Positions 54,041 to 64,000 of a DNA stretch of 64,000 bases are shown here, piece by piece. The stretch lies in NCBI GenBank assembly GCA_020831845.1, contig JAFIFV010000046.1, positions 1 to 64,000 on the forward strand, read 5' to 3'. The notes beneath the pieces are model-generated. The model saw nothing but the letters and a program-made list of their open reading frames with translations, searched no databases and was not told the DNA's origin. The position numbers were made by a program, and so were the translations under genes. Source of the DNA: Ectothiorhodospiraceae bacterium (GTDB taxonomy: Bacteria; Pseudomonadota; Gammaproteobacteria; Nitrococcales; Aquisalimonadaceae). Positions within the stretch are counted from its first letter, which is position 1. Each line of letters opens with the position of its first letter.

Positions 54041-54544
54041 TTACTCCAGATTATCCAGGATCTCGTCCACCTTCTCCGGGGTCAGGTGGGTGTGGTAGTG
54101 GCCATCCACCACCATCATCGGGCCGCCGGAACAGGCCGCCAGGCATTCCTCTTCCACTTTCAGCGTGATGCGGTTGTCTGCGGTTGTCTCACCCAGCTTG
54201 ATGCCCAGCTTCTTCTCGCAATGGGACACAATGGAATCCGCCCCCATCAGCCAGCAGGAGATATTCGTGCAGACGTTGACCTTGTGACGACCCACCGGAC
54301 GGGTGTCAAACATCGTATAGAACGTGGCCACCTCGTAGACGGCCACCTTCGGCTGATCCAGGTATTCGGCCACCGCGTCCATCAGCGCCTCGGTCAGGTA
54401 GCCCTGATTGGCATCCTGAACCACATGCAGCGCCGGTATCAGCGCGGAGCGCTTCCGGTCCTCCGGGAACTTGCCCACCCAGTGGTCGATTTCCTTCCGC
54501 ACTTCCGGCGAAAGCAGCTTTTCCGACAGGCGCTCCGAACTCAA
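54041..54544 (-). CDS. nuoE: NADH-quinone oxidoreductase subunit E
   Basis: 167 residues from TTG 54544, which overlaps the nuoD stop and has GGGGAG 8 nt upstream. A longer open frame exists but lies fully within nuoD. Thioredoxin-like [2Fe-2S] protein: CTNISC and CLAAC bind N1a. Length is as expected for NuoE. Confidence 0.94.
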   Translation of the reverse strand: MSSERLSEKLLSPEVRKEIDHWVGKFPEDRKRSALIPALHVVQDANQGYLTEALMDAVAEYLDQPKVAVYEVATFYTMFDTRPVGRHKVNVCTNISCWLMGADSIVSHCEKKLGIKLGETTADNRITLKVEEECLAACSGGPMMVVDGHYHTHLTPEKVDEILDNLE

Positions 54545-55794
54545 CGGTCGATCTCCCCGAATACGATGTCCTGTGTGCCGATCAGGGCCACGACGTCCGC
54601 CAGCATATGGCCGCGGGCCATCTCGTCCATGGCTGCCAGATGAGCGAAACCGGGGGCGCGCACCTTCACACGGTAGGGCTTGTTGGCCCCATCGGAGATC
54701 AGGTACACGCCGAACTCTCCCTTCGGCGCTTCGATGGCGGCATAGGCTTCGCCGGCGGGCACGCAATAGCCCTCGGTGAAAAGCTTGAAGTGATGAATCA
54801 GCGACTCCATGTCGTCCTTCATCTCCTCCCGGGTGGGCGGCGCGATCTTGTGGTCGTCCACCATCACCGGACCGGGGTTCTTGCGCAGCCAGTCGATACA
54901 CTGCTTGATGATGCGGTTGGACTGCCGCATTTCCTCGACCCGCACCAGGTAGCGATCGTAGCAGTCGCCGTTGGTACCGACGGGAATCTCGAAATCCAGC
55001 TCGTCGTATACCTCGTAGGGCTGAGTCCGGCGCAGATCCCACTCCACGCCGGAACCACGCAGCATCGGACCGGTGAAGCCCAGCTCCAGGGCCCGCTCCG
55101 GGGACACCACGCCGATGCCCACCAGGCGCTGCTTCCAGATGCGGTTTTCGGTGAGCAGCGTCTCGTATTCGTCCACGCAGCCGGGGAAGCGGGCGCAGAA
55201 GTCCTCCAGGAAATCCAGCAACGACCCCTGGCGGGCCTCGTTCAGCACCTTCATGTCCTTCTCGCTGCGGAAGCGGGATTCCTCGTACTGCGGCATGCGG
55301 TCAGGCAGGTCCCGGTACACGCCGCCGGGCCGGTAGTAGGTCGCGTGCATGCGCGCGCCGGACACCGCCTCGTAGCAGTCCATCAGGTCCTCGCGCTCGC
55401 GGAAGCAGTAAAGGAAGGCGGTCATCGCGCCCACGTCCAGTCCATGCGCCCCCAGCCACATCAGGTGATTCAGGATCCGGGTGACCTCGTCAAACATGGT
55501 ACGGATGTATTGCGCGCGCTTCGGCGGGGCGATGCCCAGCAGCTTCTCGATGGCCAACACATAGCCGTGCTCGTTACACATCATGGACACATAGTCGAGG
55601 CGGTCCATGTAACCGATGCTCTGGTTGAAAGGCTTGCTCTCGGCCAGCTTTTCAGTGGCGCGGTGCAGCAGGCCGACGTGCGGATCGGCGCGACGGATGG
55701 TCTCGCCTTCCATCTCCAGCACCAGTCGCAGCACCCCGTGGGCAGCCGGATGCTGCGGGCCGAAATTCATCGTGTAGGAGCGGATATCACCCAT
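54541..55794 (-). CDS. nuoD: NADH-quinone oxidoreductase subunit D
   Basis: 417 residues from ATG 55794. The 49-kDa subunit with [18 protein letters not shown] (quinone site His), [12 protein letters not shown] and [11 protein letters not shown]. It is separate from nuoC here, unlike the fused nuoCD of enterics. Overlaps nuoC by 8 nt. Confidence 0.97.
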   Translation of the reverse strand: MGDIRSYTMNFGPQHPAAHGVLRLVLEMEGETIRRADPHVGLLHRATEKLAESKPFNQSIGYMDRLDYVSMMCNEHGYVLAIEKLLGIAPPKRAQYIRTMFDEVTRILNHLMWLGAHGLDVGAMTAFLYCFREREDLMDCYEAVSGARMHATYYRPGGVYRDLPDRMPQYEESRFRSEKDMKVLNEARQGSLLDFLEDFCARFPGCVDEYETLLTENRIWKQRLVGIGVVSPERALELGFTGPMLRGSGVEWDLRRTQPYEVYDELDFEIPVGTNGDCYDRYLVRVEEMRQSNRIIKQCIDWLRKNPGPVMVDDHKIAPPTREEMKDDMESLIHHFKLFTEGYCVPAGEAYAAIEAPKGEFGVYLISDGANKPYRVKVRAPGFAHLAAMDEMARGHMLADVVALIGTQDIVFGEIDR

Positions 55795-56521
55795 TGCCGC
55801 TTTCCTCCTTGGCCTGCCGGTCGGCATAACGGTTGTCGTCGCGCACCACACGCGGCACCAGCACTCGCGGCTCGATGGATACCGGCTGATAGACCACGCG
55901 GCGCTTCTCCTCGTCGTAGCGCACCTCGACGTTGCCGATCAGCGGGAAATCCTTGCGGAAAGGGTGGCCCACGAAGCCGTAGTCGGTGAGGATGCGGCGC
56001 AGATCCGGATGGCCGTCGAACACGATGCCATAAAGGTCGAAGGCTTCGCGCTCGAACCAGTTGGCGCCAGCCCAGATCGGTACCACCGACTGAAGCATGG
56101 GAAAATTGTCGTCGGCGCAAAAGCACTTCACACGCAGCCGGCGGTTGTGGGTGACACTCAGCAAATGATAGACCGCGGCAAATCGGCGACCGGTATTGCT
56201 GGTGATCTCGTCAACGCCATAGACGCCGGTCAGGCCTCGGCGGGCGAAACTGTTGCCCTGGACGCCGCGAGAGAAACCGGAACTGCTGGCCTGTTCCGTG
56301 ATCCACTCACCCTGGCCATACGCCGCGTAGTCCACGCCACAGACGTCAGTGAGCTGGGTATAGGCGAATTGCGGCAGCTCCTTCAGGGACTGCATGACGG
56401 CGAACAGCTCATCGGGGGACACCTCGATGGTGACCTCATCCCGCACAAGCTCGGGATCACCGACGCGATCCCCGAACTCCTGTCGCAGTTGTTCTGCCAG
56501 TTTGCGCTGCGCTTCAGGCAT
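55787..56521 (-). CDS. nuoC: NADH-quinone oxidoreductase subunit C
   Basis: 244 residues. The 30-kDa subunit signature [20 protein letters not shown] is present (residues about 159-178), followed by [14 protein letters not shown]. Forms the structural link between NuoD and the peripheral arm. ATG overlaps nothing; 23 nt follow nuoB. Confidence 0.97.
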   Translation of the reverse strand: MPEAQRKLAEQLRQEFGDRVGDPELVRDEVTIEVSPDELFAVMQSLKELPQFAYTQLTDVCGVDYAAYGQGEWITEQASSSGFSRGVQGNSFARRGLTGVYGVDEITSNTGRRFAAVYHLLSVTHNRRLRVKCFCADDNFPMLQSVVPIWAGANWFEREAFDLYGIVFDGHPDLRRILTDYGFVGHPFRKDFPLIGNVEVRYDEEKRRVVYQPVSIEPRVLVPRVVRDDNRYADRQAKEESGNG

Positions 56522-56544
56522 GGACGATCAGTCTCCGTCTTGAT

Positions 56545-57021
56545 TCAACGGGCGATGGTGTTGGTCCGGCGGATCTTGTTCTGGAGCTGAACGATGCCGT
56601 AAAGCAGCGCTTCCGCCGTTGGCGGACAGCCCGGCACGTAGATATCCACGGGCACGACACGATCACACCCCCTGACCACCGAATAGGAATAGTGATAATA
56701 GCCACCGCCGTTCGCGCAGGAACCCATGGAAATGACCCACTTGGGATCCGACATCTGGTCATAGACCTTGCGGAGTGCCGGCGCCATCTTGTTGCACAGC
56801 GTGCCGGCAACAATCATCACATCGGACTGGCGTGGACTTGGCCGGAAGATGATACCGAACCGGTCCATGTCGTAGCGCGCGGCGCCGGCATGCATCATCT
56901 CGACTGCGCAGCAGGCCAGACCGAAGGTCATCGGCCACAACGACCCGGTGCGTGCCCAGTTGAACAGCTTGTCGGCCGACGTGGTGACAAAACCCTTTTC
57001 AAGAACGCCTTCTACTCCCAT
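56545..57021 (-). CDS. nuoB: NADH-quinone oxidoreductase subunit B
   Basis: 158 residues from ATG 57021, overlapping nuoA by 10 nt. Cluster N2 ligands are Cys37-Cys38 (LACCAVEMM), Cys102 (MGSCANGG) and Cys132 (VPGCPPTAE). N2 passes electrons to quinone. Confidence 0.97.
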   Translation of the reverse strand: MGVEGVLEKGFVTTSADKLFNWARTGSLWPMTFGLACCAVEMMHAGAARYDMDRFGIIFRPSPRQSDVMIVAGTLCNKMAPALRKVYDQMSDPKWVISMGSCANGGGYYHYSYSVVRGCDRVVPVDIYVPGCPPTAEALLYGIVQLQNKIRRTNTIAR

Positions 57022-57368
57022 TCCAGCGCTCCTTTCTTCCACTCGTACAGGAAGCCGATCAGCAGAATCGCCAGGAACACACCCATGGACGCGAAACCGA
57101 ACAGACCGATTTCATCCAGCACAATGGCCCAGGGGAACAGGAAAGCGATTTCCAGATCGAAGATAATGAAGAGGATGGCGACCAAGTAATAGCGCACGTC
57201 GAATTTCATGCGCGAGTCCTCGAACGCCTCGAAGCCGCATTCGTACGGCGAGAGCTTTTCCTCGTTCGGACGATGCGGCCCCAGAATGAAGCCAGCCGCC
57301 AGCAGCACGGCGCCAAGGCCGAGGCCAACAATGATGAACAGCAGTATCGGTAGGTAATTCTCGAGCAT
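57012..57368 (-). CDS. nuoA: NADH-quinone oxidoreductase subunit A
   Basis: 118 residues, three membrane helices. [12 protein letters not shown] is the conserved Cys-bearing loop, and [11 protein letters not shown] holds the TM2 acidic residues near the quinone channel. First gene of the operon, about 60 nt after the predicted transcript start. Confidence 0.97.
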   Translation of the reverse strand: MLENYLPILLFIIVGLGLGAVLLAAGFILGPHRPNEEKLSPYECGFEAFEDSRMKFDVRYYLVAILFIIFDLEIAFLFPWAIVLDEIGLFGFASMGVFLAILLIGFLYEWKKGALEWE

Positions 57369-57435
57369 GCGCCTGTTCCCCGACCCGCGTAGCCTGTAGC
57401 GACCACCGGGCAGCCTGGACTCAACACCGCGGCGC

Positions 57436-57465
57436 AGTCTAGTGCAGCCACGCCTGCCATGTCAA
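57436..57465 (-). promoter_or_regulatory. Promoter of the nuo operon
   Basis: On the minus strand TTGACA (57460-57465), 18 bp, TAGACT (57436-57441). The only strong sigma-70-like pair in the 174-bp gap between tRNA-Leu and nuoA. Confidence 0.65.
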
Positions 57466-57512
57466 GCGCGAAAACGAAGAAAAGCTATATAAAACAGATA
57501 CTTACGAAGCCG

Positions 57513-57533
57513 AAAAGAACCCGGGCCTCGGGT
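57513..57533 (-). terminator. Terminator-like hairpin after tRNA-Leu
   Basis: On the minus strand ACCCG-AGGCC-CGGGT is followed by TCTTTTC. The stem is short, so termination may be partial. Confidence 0.5.
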
Positions 57534-57542
57534 GGAAATCTA

Positions 57543-57627
57543 TGGTGCGGATGGCCGGACTCGAACCGGCACGGCTTGCGCCACTGCCCCCTCAAGACAG
57601 CGTGTCTACCAGTTCCACCACATCCGC
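57543..57627 (-). tRNA. tRNA-Leu (GAG)
   Basis: 85 nt with encoded CCA and a long variable arm. The acceptor stem GCGGATG/CATCCGC pairs fully. Anticodon loop TTGAGGG gives GAG. The 198 bp upstream (57628-57825) hold no gene. Confidence 0.97.
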
Positions 57628-57825
57628 ACGTGGGAGGGTTGGCGAACCCTTCAGGAAACACCGTCAATACCCTGGGCGGACTCGCCACGGGCTTCCGGAC
57701 GATGTGGCCTCGTGGAGGCCACAGGAGACCGATCAGTGTTTCCCGCACTACCGGGCGGGGATTCTATCAACCCGGACGGTCGGCGGCAAACAAAGATGGA
57801 GCAGCCGTCACATGCGCAGCAGGCA

Positions 57826-57867
57826 GACACGGAAAAGCCGTCGACGCAGCGACGGCTTTTCCGTGTC
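57826..57867 (-). terminator. Strong hairpin terminator after secG
   Basis: A perfect 18-bp inverted repeat (57826-57843 with 57850-57867) and a 6-nt loop. The inner part AAAAGCCGTCG...CGACGGCTTTT has the layout of a bidirectional intrinsic terminator. It closes the tpiA-secG transcript 24 nt after the secG stop. Confidence 0.85.
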
Positions 57868-57890
57868 CGGCTCTCCGCTACTATCGGGAG

Positions 57891-58238
57891 TCAGTCTTCC
57901 GGCGGCGGCGGCGCATCGTCCTCCGGCTGCTCCTCCGGGGCCATGGGGGCTTCTTCCAGTTCCACCGGATCATCCACCAGATCGACCACGCTGGCCGGGG
58001 GACCGGCCTGGCGGCTGGCAATCACCGCCAATGTCAGGCTGGTCAGGAAGAAACCGGCCGCCAACAGGGCCGTCACCTTGACCAGAAACGATGCCGAGCC
58101 CTGGGAACCGAAAACGGTCGCGGAGGCGCCGCTACCGAATGCGGCGCCGGCATCGGCCCCCTTGCCGTGCTGAAGCAGCACCAGCACGACAATCGCCACG
58201 GCGATGACCACGTGGATCACCAGGATAATCTGTCCCAT
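57891..58238 (-). CDS. secG: Protein translocase subunit SecG
   Basis: 115 residues. Two membrane helices (IILVIHVVIAVAIVVLVLL and TALLAAGFFLTSLTLAVI) flank the conserved QHGKGADAGAAFGSGAS loop. Stimulates the SecYEG channel. The C-terminal 40 residues are very acidic and Pro-rich. Order tpiA-secG is common. Confidence 0.96.
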   Translation of the reverse strand: MGQIILVIHVVIAVAIVVLVLLQHGKGADAGAAFGSGASATVFGSQGSASFLVKVTALLAAGFFLTSLTLAVIASRQAGPPASVVDLVDDPVELEEAPMAPEEQPEDDAPPPPED

Positions 58239-58262
58239 TCAACCCTCTCTCGTTACCGGCCT

Positions 58263-59015
58263 CTACCGCGCCGCGCGGCAGATGGCCAGGAAATCAGCTG
58301 ATTTCAATGATGCGCCGCCAATCAGGCCGCCATCGATATCCGGCATGGCAAACAGCGCGCCCGCGTTGTCGGGCTTCACACTGCCGCCGTAAAGCATCCT
58401 GAGCGTCTCCGCCACGCCCGCATCCAGCCGCCGCACATGCTCCCGCAGCAAGCCGTGGACGTCCTGCGCCTGCTCGGGGCTGGCGCTACGCCCGGTACCG
58501 ATGGCCCAGACAGGCTCATAGGCCAGAACGCAGCGTGCCAGGCCGACCATACCCAGTTCGGCAACCACGGCATCCAGCTGCGACAGCACCACTTCCGCAG
58601 TGAGGTCGCGCTCTCGCTGCTCCAGCGTCTCGCCCAGGCAGACGATCGGACTCAGCCCGCCGCGCAGGGCGGCAGCGGCCCGGCGCGCCACCAGCGCATC
58701 GTCCTCACCGTACAGCGCCCGCCGCTCGGAATGACCAACCAGCGCGTAACGGCAGCCTGTTTCCCGCAGCATGGCCGCAGACACTTCACCGGTGTACGCG
58801 CCCTCGTCCGCATCGCAGACGTTCTGGGCACCCAGGCCCACACGGCTGCCTTCCAGCACCCCGGCAGCAACCGGCAGTAACACGAAGGGCGGCAATACCA
58901 CTACTTCCGCGGCACAATCGGCCGGCAGGCCATCCACCGTCTCGGTGATCAGCCGCCGGGCCTGCTCCCGGGAGCCGTGCATTTTCCAGTTGCCGGCGAC
59001 CAGCGCTCTACGCAT
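58263..59015 (-). CDS. tpiA: Triosephosphate isomerase
   Basis: 250 residues from ATG 59015, matching the E. coli start (a GTG at 59021 is in frame). Catalytic residues: Lys in AGNWKMHGS, His in VGHSERR and Glu in AYEPVWAIGTG. GGSV and GLIGGASL bind phosphate. Interconverts DHAP and G3P in glycolysis. Confidence 0.97.
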   Translation of the reverse strand: MRRALVAGNWKMHGSREQARRLITETVDGLPADCAAEVVVLPPFVLLPVAAGVLEGSRVGLGAQNVCDADEGAYTGEVSAAMLRETGCRYALVGHSERRALYGEDDALVARRAAAALRGGLSPIVCLGETLEQRERDLTAEVVLSQLDAVVAELGMVGLARCVLAYEPVWAIGTGRSASPEQAQDVHGLLREHVRRLDAGVAETLRMLYGGSVKPDNAGALFAMPDIDGGLIGGASLKSADFLAICRAAR

Positions 59016-59116
59016 GCTCACTGTGATCTCGTCCTAGGTTGTCGTCACCAGGGTGCTATAACAGACAGCGGCTGGGAATGGTACCCGCAGTACTCCGGCA
59101 GATCAACGCGTTGGAA

Positions 59117-60454
59117 TCATTGCAGGGCGCTTCTGACCACTTCGGCCAGATGGGCCGCGGAGTGTCGGACCTGTGCCTCGTCACGACCTTCCACCATGAC
59201 CCGGATGACCGGCTCGGTACCGGAGGGTCGCAGCAGGATACGGCCTGCATCGCGCAGCTCCCCTTCCAGCTCGCGCACCGCCTGCTGGATCAACGGGGAA
59301 TCATCCAGCCCGTTGCGGGACGCCACCGGCACGTTGATCATGCATTGGGGGTACTTCTCCATGCCGGCAGCCAGCTCCGCCAGCGGCTGGCCGGTATGCA
59401 CCATGGCCTCAAGCACTTGCAGCGCGGAAATGATGCCGTCACCGGTAGTGGTTCTGTCCAGACACAGCAGGTGCCCGGACGATTCTCCACCCAGGAGCCC
59501 GCCGCGCTGCTTCAGCAGCTCGAGCACGTAGCGGTCGCCGACCTTGGCGCGCAGAAACTCCAGGCCCTGCTCCTTCAGCGCATTCTCGAGCCCCAGATTG
59601 CTCATCAGCGTGCCCACCACCGGTCCCCGCAACTGGCCGGCCTGCTGGCGGTCCCGGGCAATGATGTAGAGCAGTTCGTCCCCGTCCACCACCCGGCCGA
59701 GGGCGTCAACCATGATCACGCGATCACCATCGCCGTCGAAGGCGATACCCGCGTCGGCCCCATTCTCGACTACACACCGCTGCAGGGCAGCGGGATTGGT
59801 GGAGCCGCAATCGACGTTGATGTTCAGCCCGTCGGGACGATTTCCGATCGAGATCACCTCCGCGCCCAATTCCCGGAACACTTCAGGGCCTACGTGATAG
59901 GTGGCACCGTTGGCGCAGTCCACGACCAGCTTCAGGCCACTGAGGCGCACGTCCCGGTCCACCGCACTCTTGCAGAATTCGATGTAGCGACCCGGAGCAT
60001 CGTTCAGCCTGGACACCTTGCCGAGTTTCGCCGAGGGAACCGTGGTCAACGACTCTTCCAGCATGGCCTCGATGGCCTGCTCGGTGGCATCGTCCAGCTT
60101 TTCCCCGTCCCTGGAAAAGAACTTGATGCCGTTGTCCTCGTGGGGATTGTGGGAGGCACTGATCACGATGCCGGCACCCGCGCGCAGCGTGCTGGTGAGG
60201 TAGGCAATGGCCGGGGTGGGCATGGGGCCGAGCAAGCGTATATCCACACCCGCCGCCGACAGGCCTGCCTCCAGGGCGGATTCGAACATGTAGCCGGACA
60301 GCCGCGTATCCTTTCCGATCAGCACCAACCGACGGTCCTGGCTGGCCAGCACCCGGCCAATGGACCAGCCAAGCTTCAGAATGAAGTCCGGAGTGATCGG
60401 ATGCTCCCCCACCCGGCCACGGATGCCATCCGTGCCGAAATAGCGATTTGCCAT
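59117..60454 (-). CDS. glmM: Phosphoglucosamine mutase
   Basis: 445 residues. [10 protein letters not shown] start, active-site Ser in [11 protein letters not shown], Mg-binding DGDGDR and phosphate loop [12 protein letters not shown]. Makes GlcN-1-P for UDP-GlcNAc. Usual neighbour of folP and ftsH. Confidence 0.97.
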   Translation of the reverse strand: MANRYFGTDGIRGRVGEHPITPDFILKLGWSIGRVLASQDRRLVLIGKDTRLSGYMFESALEAGLSAAGVDIRLLGPMPTPAIAYLTSTLRAGAGIVISASHNPHEDNGIKFFSRDGEKLDDATEQAIEAMLEESLTTVPSAKLGKVSRLNDAPGRYIEFCKSAVDRDVRLSGLKLVVDCANGATYHVGPEVFRELGAEVISIGNRPDGLNINVDCGSTNPAALQRCVVENGADAGIAFDGDGDRVIMVDALGRVVDGDELLYIIARDRQQAGQLRGPVVGTLMSNLGLENALKEQGLEFLRAKVGDRYVLELLKQRGGLLGGESSGHLLCLDRTTTGDGIISALQVLEAMVHTGQPLAELAAGMEKYPQCMINVPVASRNGLDDSPLIQQAVRELEGELRDAGRILLRPSGTEPVIRVMVEGRDEAQVRHSAAHLAEVVRSALQ

Positions 60455-60474
60455 TGTTGCTCCGTTTCTTGTCG

Positions 60475-61365
60475 TCAGTCCGGCCGGACTGGAATATCTT
60501 CCTTCGCCAACGCGTGGACTATGGCAAGCGCCTCCACCGTGGGACCGACATCATGCGCACGAATCAACAGCGCCCCCTCCCGGGCGGCCAGCACCGCGGC
60601 GGCCACACTGCCGTGCAACCGCCGATCCACCGGGGCGTCCAACACCTTGCCGATCATCGTTTTGCGCGACATCCCCACCAGCACGGGCACACCCATCGCA
60701 ATGATGCGCCCAAGGCCAGAGAGCAGTTGATAGTTGTGTCGCAGGGTCTTGCCGAATCCAAAGCCGGGATCGAGCACTATACGGTCCCGGCTGATCCCGG
60801 CAGCTGTGCATGCAGCCACCCGCTCGCCCAGAAAGGCCATGACCTCGGACACCACTTCCCGGTACTCCGGTGCCTGCTGCATGGTGCGCGGTTCACCCTG
60901 CATGTGCATGAGGCAGATCGGCAGACCAGTGGCGGCGGCGGCCTGCAACGCCCCGTCTCGCCGCAGCGCCATGACGTCGTTGATCATGCCCGCCCCGGCC
61001 CTGGCGGCCTCGGTCATCACCTCGGGCTTGCTGGTATCCACCGACACGGGCACCGGCAGTTCCGAGCACAACAGCTCGAGCACCGGCAGAACACGATCAA
61101 GCTCCGCCTGGACGGACACTTCCCCGGCGCCGGGCCGCGTGGACTCGCCGCCGACGTCGATCAACGCCGCGCCTTCGTCCACCATCCGGCGTGCCTGCTC
61201 CAGTGCCTGTTCGGGATGCAGGAAGCGGCCACCGTCGGAGAAGGAATCAGGGGTGATGTTCAGCACCCCCATCACCTGCGGCCCATCCAGCCGTATAGGC
61301 TTTCCGCCACAATCAATGACAGCCGGCCCATGGGACACGAGCCGGCTTCTGGTTGCTGTTACCAT
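60475..61365 (-). CDS. folP: Dihydropteroate synthase
   Basis: 296 residues. [16 protein letters not shown] and [14 protein letters not shown] are the two DHPS signatures; LDPGFGFGK and GMSRKTMIG complete the TIM-barrel site. Joins pABA to the pterin. Target of sulfonamides. Lies 6 nt after ftsH. Confidence 0.97.
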   Translation of the reverse strand: MVTATRSRLVSHGPAVIDCGGKPIRLDGPQVMGVLNITPDSFSDGGRFLHPEQALEQARRMVDEGAALIDVGGESTRPGAGEVSVQAELDRVLPVLELLCSELPVPVSVDTSKPEVMTEAARAGAGMINDVMALRRDGALQAAAATGLPICLMHMQGEPRTMQQAPEYREVVSEVMAFLGERVAACTAAGISRDRIVLDPGFGFGKTLRHNYQLLSGLGRIIAMGVPVLVGMSRKTMIGKVLDAPVDRRLHGSVAAAVLAAREGALLIRAHDVGPTVEALAIVHALAKEDIPVRPD

Positions 61366-61371
61366 CGAGCT

Positions 61372-63309
61372 TTAGTGCTCCCCCGCAGGATCTCCGAGCT
61401 TGCCGCCGGAGGCGCTGTCGCCCCGTTCGTCGGCACCGGCCTTGTTTGCATCGCCACCAGCGGAACCACCTTCCTGGCCGCGATCGGAATTCCAGCCACG
61501 GGGCGGGCCCACCGGACGACCGGCCATGATGTCATCGATCTGGCTCTTGTCGATGGTTTCGTACTTCATCAGCGCTTCGGCCATCACATGGAGCTTGTCC
61601 ATGTTATCCAGCAGGATCTGTTTCGCGCGCTCGTAGTTGGTATCGATGATGGAACGGATCTCCTCATCAATAGCATGTGTAGTCTCATCCGAAACGCTCT
61701 TCTGCTTGGTCACCTGGTGACCAAGGAAGACCTCACCCTCGTCCTCGTTGTAGGACAACGGCCCCATGCGGTCGGAAAGCCCCCACATGGTGACCATGTT
61801 GCGGGAGATTTCGGTGGCACGCTGAATGTCGTTGGAGGCACCCGTGGTGACACGATCGGCACCGTAGATCAGCTCCTCGGCCAGGCGGCCGCCGAACAGG
61901 GAGGCGATCATGCTGTTAAGCCGCTGCTTGGAGTAGCTGACCCGATCCTCTTCCGGCAGAAACATTGTCACACCCAGCGCACGTCCGCGCGGGATGATGG
62001 TCACCTTGTGAACCGGGTCGTGGTCCGGCGTGGTAAGACCGACAATGGCGTGGCCGGATTCGTGATACGCAGTCAGGCGCTTGTCGTCCTCGTTCATGAC
62101 CATGGACCGCCGTTCGGCGCCCATCATGATCTTGTCCTTGGCACGCTCGAAGTCCTCCATATCCACGTCCCGCTTGTTGGAGCGGGCAGCGAACAGGGCA
62201 GCCTCGTTGACAAGGTTGGCCAGGTCGGCACCGGAGAAGCCGGGTGTACCACGAGCGAGAATGAACGGGTCCACGTCCCGGGTAAGCGGCAGCTTGGCCA
62301 TGTGCACTTTCAGGATCTGCTCACGGCCCCGCACGTCCGGCAGTGGCACCACCACCTGGCGATCGAAGCGACCGGGGCGCAACAGCGCCGGGTCCAACAC
62401 GTCCGGACGGTTGGTGGCGGCGATGACGATCACGCCCTCGTTACCCTCGAAGCCGTCCATTTCCACCAGCAACTGGTTCAGCGTCTGCTCACGCTCGTCA
62501 TGCCCGCCGCCTAGGCCGGCGCCACGCTGGCGACCGACGGCATCGATTTCATCGATGAAGATAATGCACGGGGCATGTTTCTTGGCCTGCGCAAACATGT
62601 CACGAACGCGCGAGGCGCCGACACCCACAAACATCTCCACGAAATCGGAACCGGAGATGGAGAAGAAGGGCACCTTGGCCTCGCCGGCAATGGCCTTTGC
62701 CAGCAACGTCTTGCCGGTACCCGGAGATCCCACCATCAGTACTCCGCGGGGAATCTTGCCACCCAGCCGCTGGAACTTGCTGGGGTCACGCAGGAAGTCG
62801 ACCAGCTCGGCGACATCCTCCTTGGCCTCCTCGACGCCGGCCACATCGGCGAAGGTGACCTTGACCTGCTCCTCGGTCATCATCTTGGCGCGGCTCTTGC
62901 CGAACGACATGGCGCCCCGGCCACCGCCACCGCCCTGCATCTGGCGCATGAAGTAGATCCAGACCGCGATCAGCAGCAGGAACGGCGTCCAGGAGATCAG
63001 GATCTGCAGCAGCATGCTGCGGCCTTCCTGCTCCTTGGCGTCGATTGTGACGTTGTTATCCAGCAACGTACCAATCAATGCGCGGTTGTCAGATTCCGGG
63101 CTCAGGGTGGTAAACGAGCTTCCACCGGTGGTGGTGCCGGTGATTTCCTGCCCCTGGATGGTGACATCACGGATGTTGCCTCGCTCCACGTCGGTGAGGA
63201 ACTCGGAATACGTGATCCTGTTCGGCGTTGCTGCCCGCTCCTGGAAGTTGGAGAAGACGGACATCAGCACGACGGCGATAATCACCCAGAGGATGAGATT
63301 CTTGGCCAT
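61372..63309 (-). CDS. ftsH: ATP-dependent zinc metalloprotease FtsH
   Basis: 645 residues from ATG 63309, matching the usual MAKNLILW start. Two N-terminal membrane helices flank a periplasmic domain. AAA motifs: Walker A GSPGTGKT (Ser instead of the common Pro), Walker B IIFIDEID, and SRH RPGRFDR. Zinc site HESGH. Degrades membrane and regulatory proteins such as LpxC and phage CII. Confidence 0.97.
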   Translation of the reverse strand: MAKNLILWVIIAVVLMSVFSNFQERAATPNRITYSEFLTDVERGNIRDVTIQGQEITGTTTGGSSFTTLSPESDNRALIGTLLDNNVTIDAKEQEGRSMLLQILISWTPFLLLIAVWIYFMRQMQGGGGGRGAMSFGKSRAKMMTEEQVKVTFADVAGVEEAKEDVAELVDFLRDPSKFQRLGGKIPRGVLMVGSPGTGKTLLAKAIAGEAKVPFFSISGSDFVEMFVGVGASRVRDMFAQAKKHAPCIIFIDEIDAVGRQRGAGLGGGHDEREQTLNQLLVEMDGFEGNEGVIVIAATNRPDVLDPALLRPGRFDRQVVVPLPDVRGREQILKVHMAKLPLTRDVDPFILARGTPGFSGADLANLVNEAALFAARSNKRDVDMEDFERAKDKIMMGAERRSMVMNEDDKRLTAYHESGHAIVGLTTPDHDPVHKVTIIPRGRALGVTMFLPEEDRVSYSKQRLNSMIASLFGGRLAEELIYGADRVTTGASNDIQRATEISRNMVTMWGLSDRMGPLSYNEDEGEVFLGHQVTKQKSVSDETTHAIDEEIRSIIDTNYERAKQILLDNMDKLHVMAEALMKYETIDKSQIDDIMAGRPVGPPRGWNSDRGQEGGSAGGDANKAGADERGDSASGGKLGDPAGEH

Positions 63310-63396
63310 GTCGTTCAAGGCGTGGCACCTCGATCGGTTTGCTTCCGGCGACCACCGGAAGACTGGTAAAGACACCAGATGTGTCGACTAACCCTA

Positions 63397-64000
63397 CTAC
63401 AGCTTTTTTTGCCGGGCCAACAGATAGGTCTCCCGACTTCGATCCCGTGAAGCGCGCGGCTTGCGCGTTATAACACGGTTGAACAGTTGCCTGAGTTCCT
63501 GAAGGAACGGGTCGAAACCCTCTCCATGGAAAGTCTTGACCAGAAAATCGCCGCCCGGTTTCAATTCCTGGCGGCAAAAATCGAGAGCCAGCTCGGCCAG
63601 GTACATGGCGCGCGGCTGGTCCACCGCTTTCAATCCTGAAATATTGGGGGCCATATCCGAAAGTACAAGGTCGACCGGCTCCCCCTGCAATGCCTCGTGA
63701 AGCTGCTCCAGTGCCCCCTGCTCGGTGAAGTCCGCCTGCAGCACGGTGACATCCGGCAGCGGATCCATGGGCAGCACATCCAGCGCCACCACACGGCCGT
63801 GAACGCCGGTAATGCCGGCGGCGTATTGCGCCCAGCCCCCGGGCGCGGCGCCCAGGTCGACCACGCGCATGCCGGGCTTCAGGACACGATCCTTCTCCTG
63901 GATCTCCCGCAGCTTGAACACTGCTCGGGAACGGTACCCCAGGCGCTGCGCGTCCTTCACGTAAGGATCGCTGAAATGCTCCTTCAGCCAGCGCCCGCTG
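63397..64000 (-). CDS. rlmE: 23S rRNA (uridine-2'-O) methyltransferase RlmE, partial
   Basis: C-terminal 200 residues; the gene runs off the right edge. [27 protein letters not shown]-type sequence, SAM motif [13 protein letters not shown], and catalytic residues Asp in LSDMAPN and Lys in [12 protein letters not shown]. Methylates U2552 of 23S rRNA. Pairs with ftsH in most proteobacteria. Confidence 0.97.
   Translation of the reverse strand, partial: SGRWLKEHFSDPYVKDAQRLGYRSRAVFKLREIQEKDRVLKPGMRVVDLGAAPGGWAQYAAGITGVHGRVVALDVLPMDPLPDVTVLQADFTEQGALEQLHEALQGEPVDLVLSDMAPNISGLKAVDQPRAMYLAELALDFCRQELKPGGDFLVKTFHGEGFDPFLQELRQLFNRVITRKPRASRDRSRETYLLARQKKL

Noticed and set aside
54545-55042. N-terminal extension of nuoE to 333 residues
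   Set aside because: It would lie wholly within nuoD and has no similarity to NuoE; TTG 54544 has a good ribosome site and gives the usual length.
61372-63309. FtsH Walker A Ser (GSPGTGKT) as a defect
   Set aside because: The essential Gly-Lys-Thr is intact, so the change is probably neutral.

Overview
The window joins two parts. Positions 1 to about 42,170 are most of a lambda-like siphovirus prophage whose far (left) end lies outside the window. Positions about 42,130-64,000 are host chromosome. The host is a high-GC gammaproteobacterium. The gene order rlmE-ftsH-folP-glmM-tpiA-secG-tRNA-Leu-nuoA..N-DUF2818-tRNA-fMet, with nuoC and nuoD separate, suggests an Ectothiorhodospiraceae/Chromatiales-type organism; this taxonomic guess is inference from gene order only.

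Prophage late half (minus strand, 25,442 down to 693). A small terminase subunit, a GpA-type large terminase and a Mor-type activator come first. A block with a lipoprotein, an alpha/beta hydrolase, two secreted Fn3-like fibre proteins and fibre adaptors follows, closed by an intrinsic terminator. A plus-strand RelE-type toxin-antitoxin pair sits next. The classic lambda head order then resumes: gpW, portal B, protease C with nested scaffold, D, E, FI/FII-like, Z, U-like, tube V-like, G and G-T (with a T TTT TTT slippery site), tape measure, tail tip. A nearly identical 41-bp element sits just upstream of each of the two late blocks. A 393-bp non-coding gap upstream of the small terminase gene holds 12 copies of TGGAAC arranged as a large dyad, a cos or origin candidate.

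Prophage control and early regions. A minus-strand early operon (Cro-like HTH, a CII-position regulator, a zinc-finger protein, a primase-helicase) diverges from a plus-strand lysogeny operon that encodes a short repressor without a protease domain, a HipA-like kinase and a DUF3037-like protein. A HigBA-type toxin-antitoxin pair follows. A second plus-strand operon (32,314-40,579) carries about 20 small genes, including an M15 peptidase, a DUF6378 protein, an Acb2/Tad1-like protein, an ASCH protein, a YfdQ/DUF2303 protein and a DUF550 nucleotide pyrophosphohydrolase. Both the cro-like promoter and this operon's promoter have the form TTGACG-N17-TAGNNT with the same operator (GGTAACTTTYGGT) in the spacer, so one repressor probably silences both. 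A large serine integrase ends the prophage; its last codons are read from the antisense strand of the initiator tRNA gene.

Host part (minus strand). rlmE (partial), ftsH, folP, glmM, tpiA and secG cover rRNA methylation, membrane proteolysis, folate and cell-wall precursor synthesis, glycolysis and protein export. tRNA-Leu(GAG) and a complete 14-gene NADH:quinone oxidoreductase operon (nuoA-N) with a visible promoter follow, then a DUF2818 membrane protein and tRNA-fMet(CAT), the prophage attachment site.
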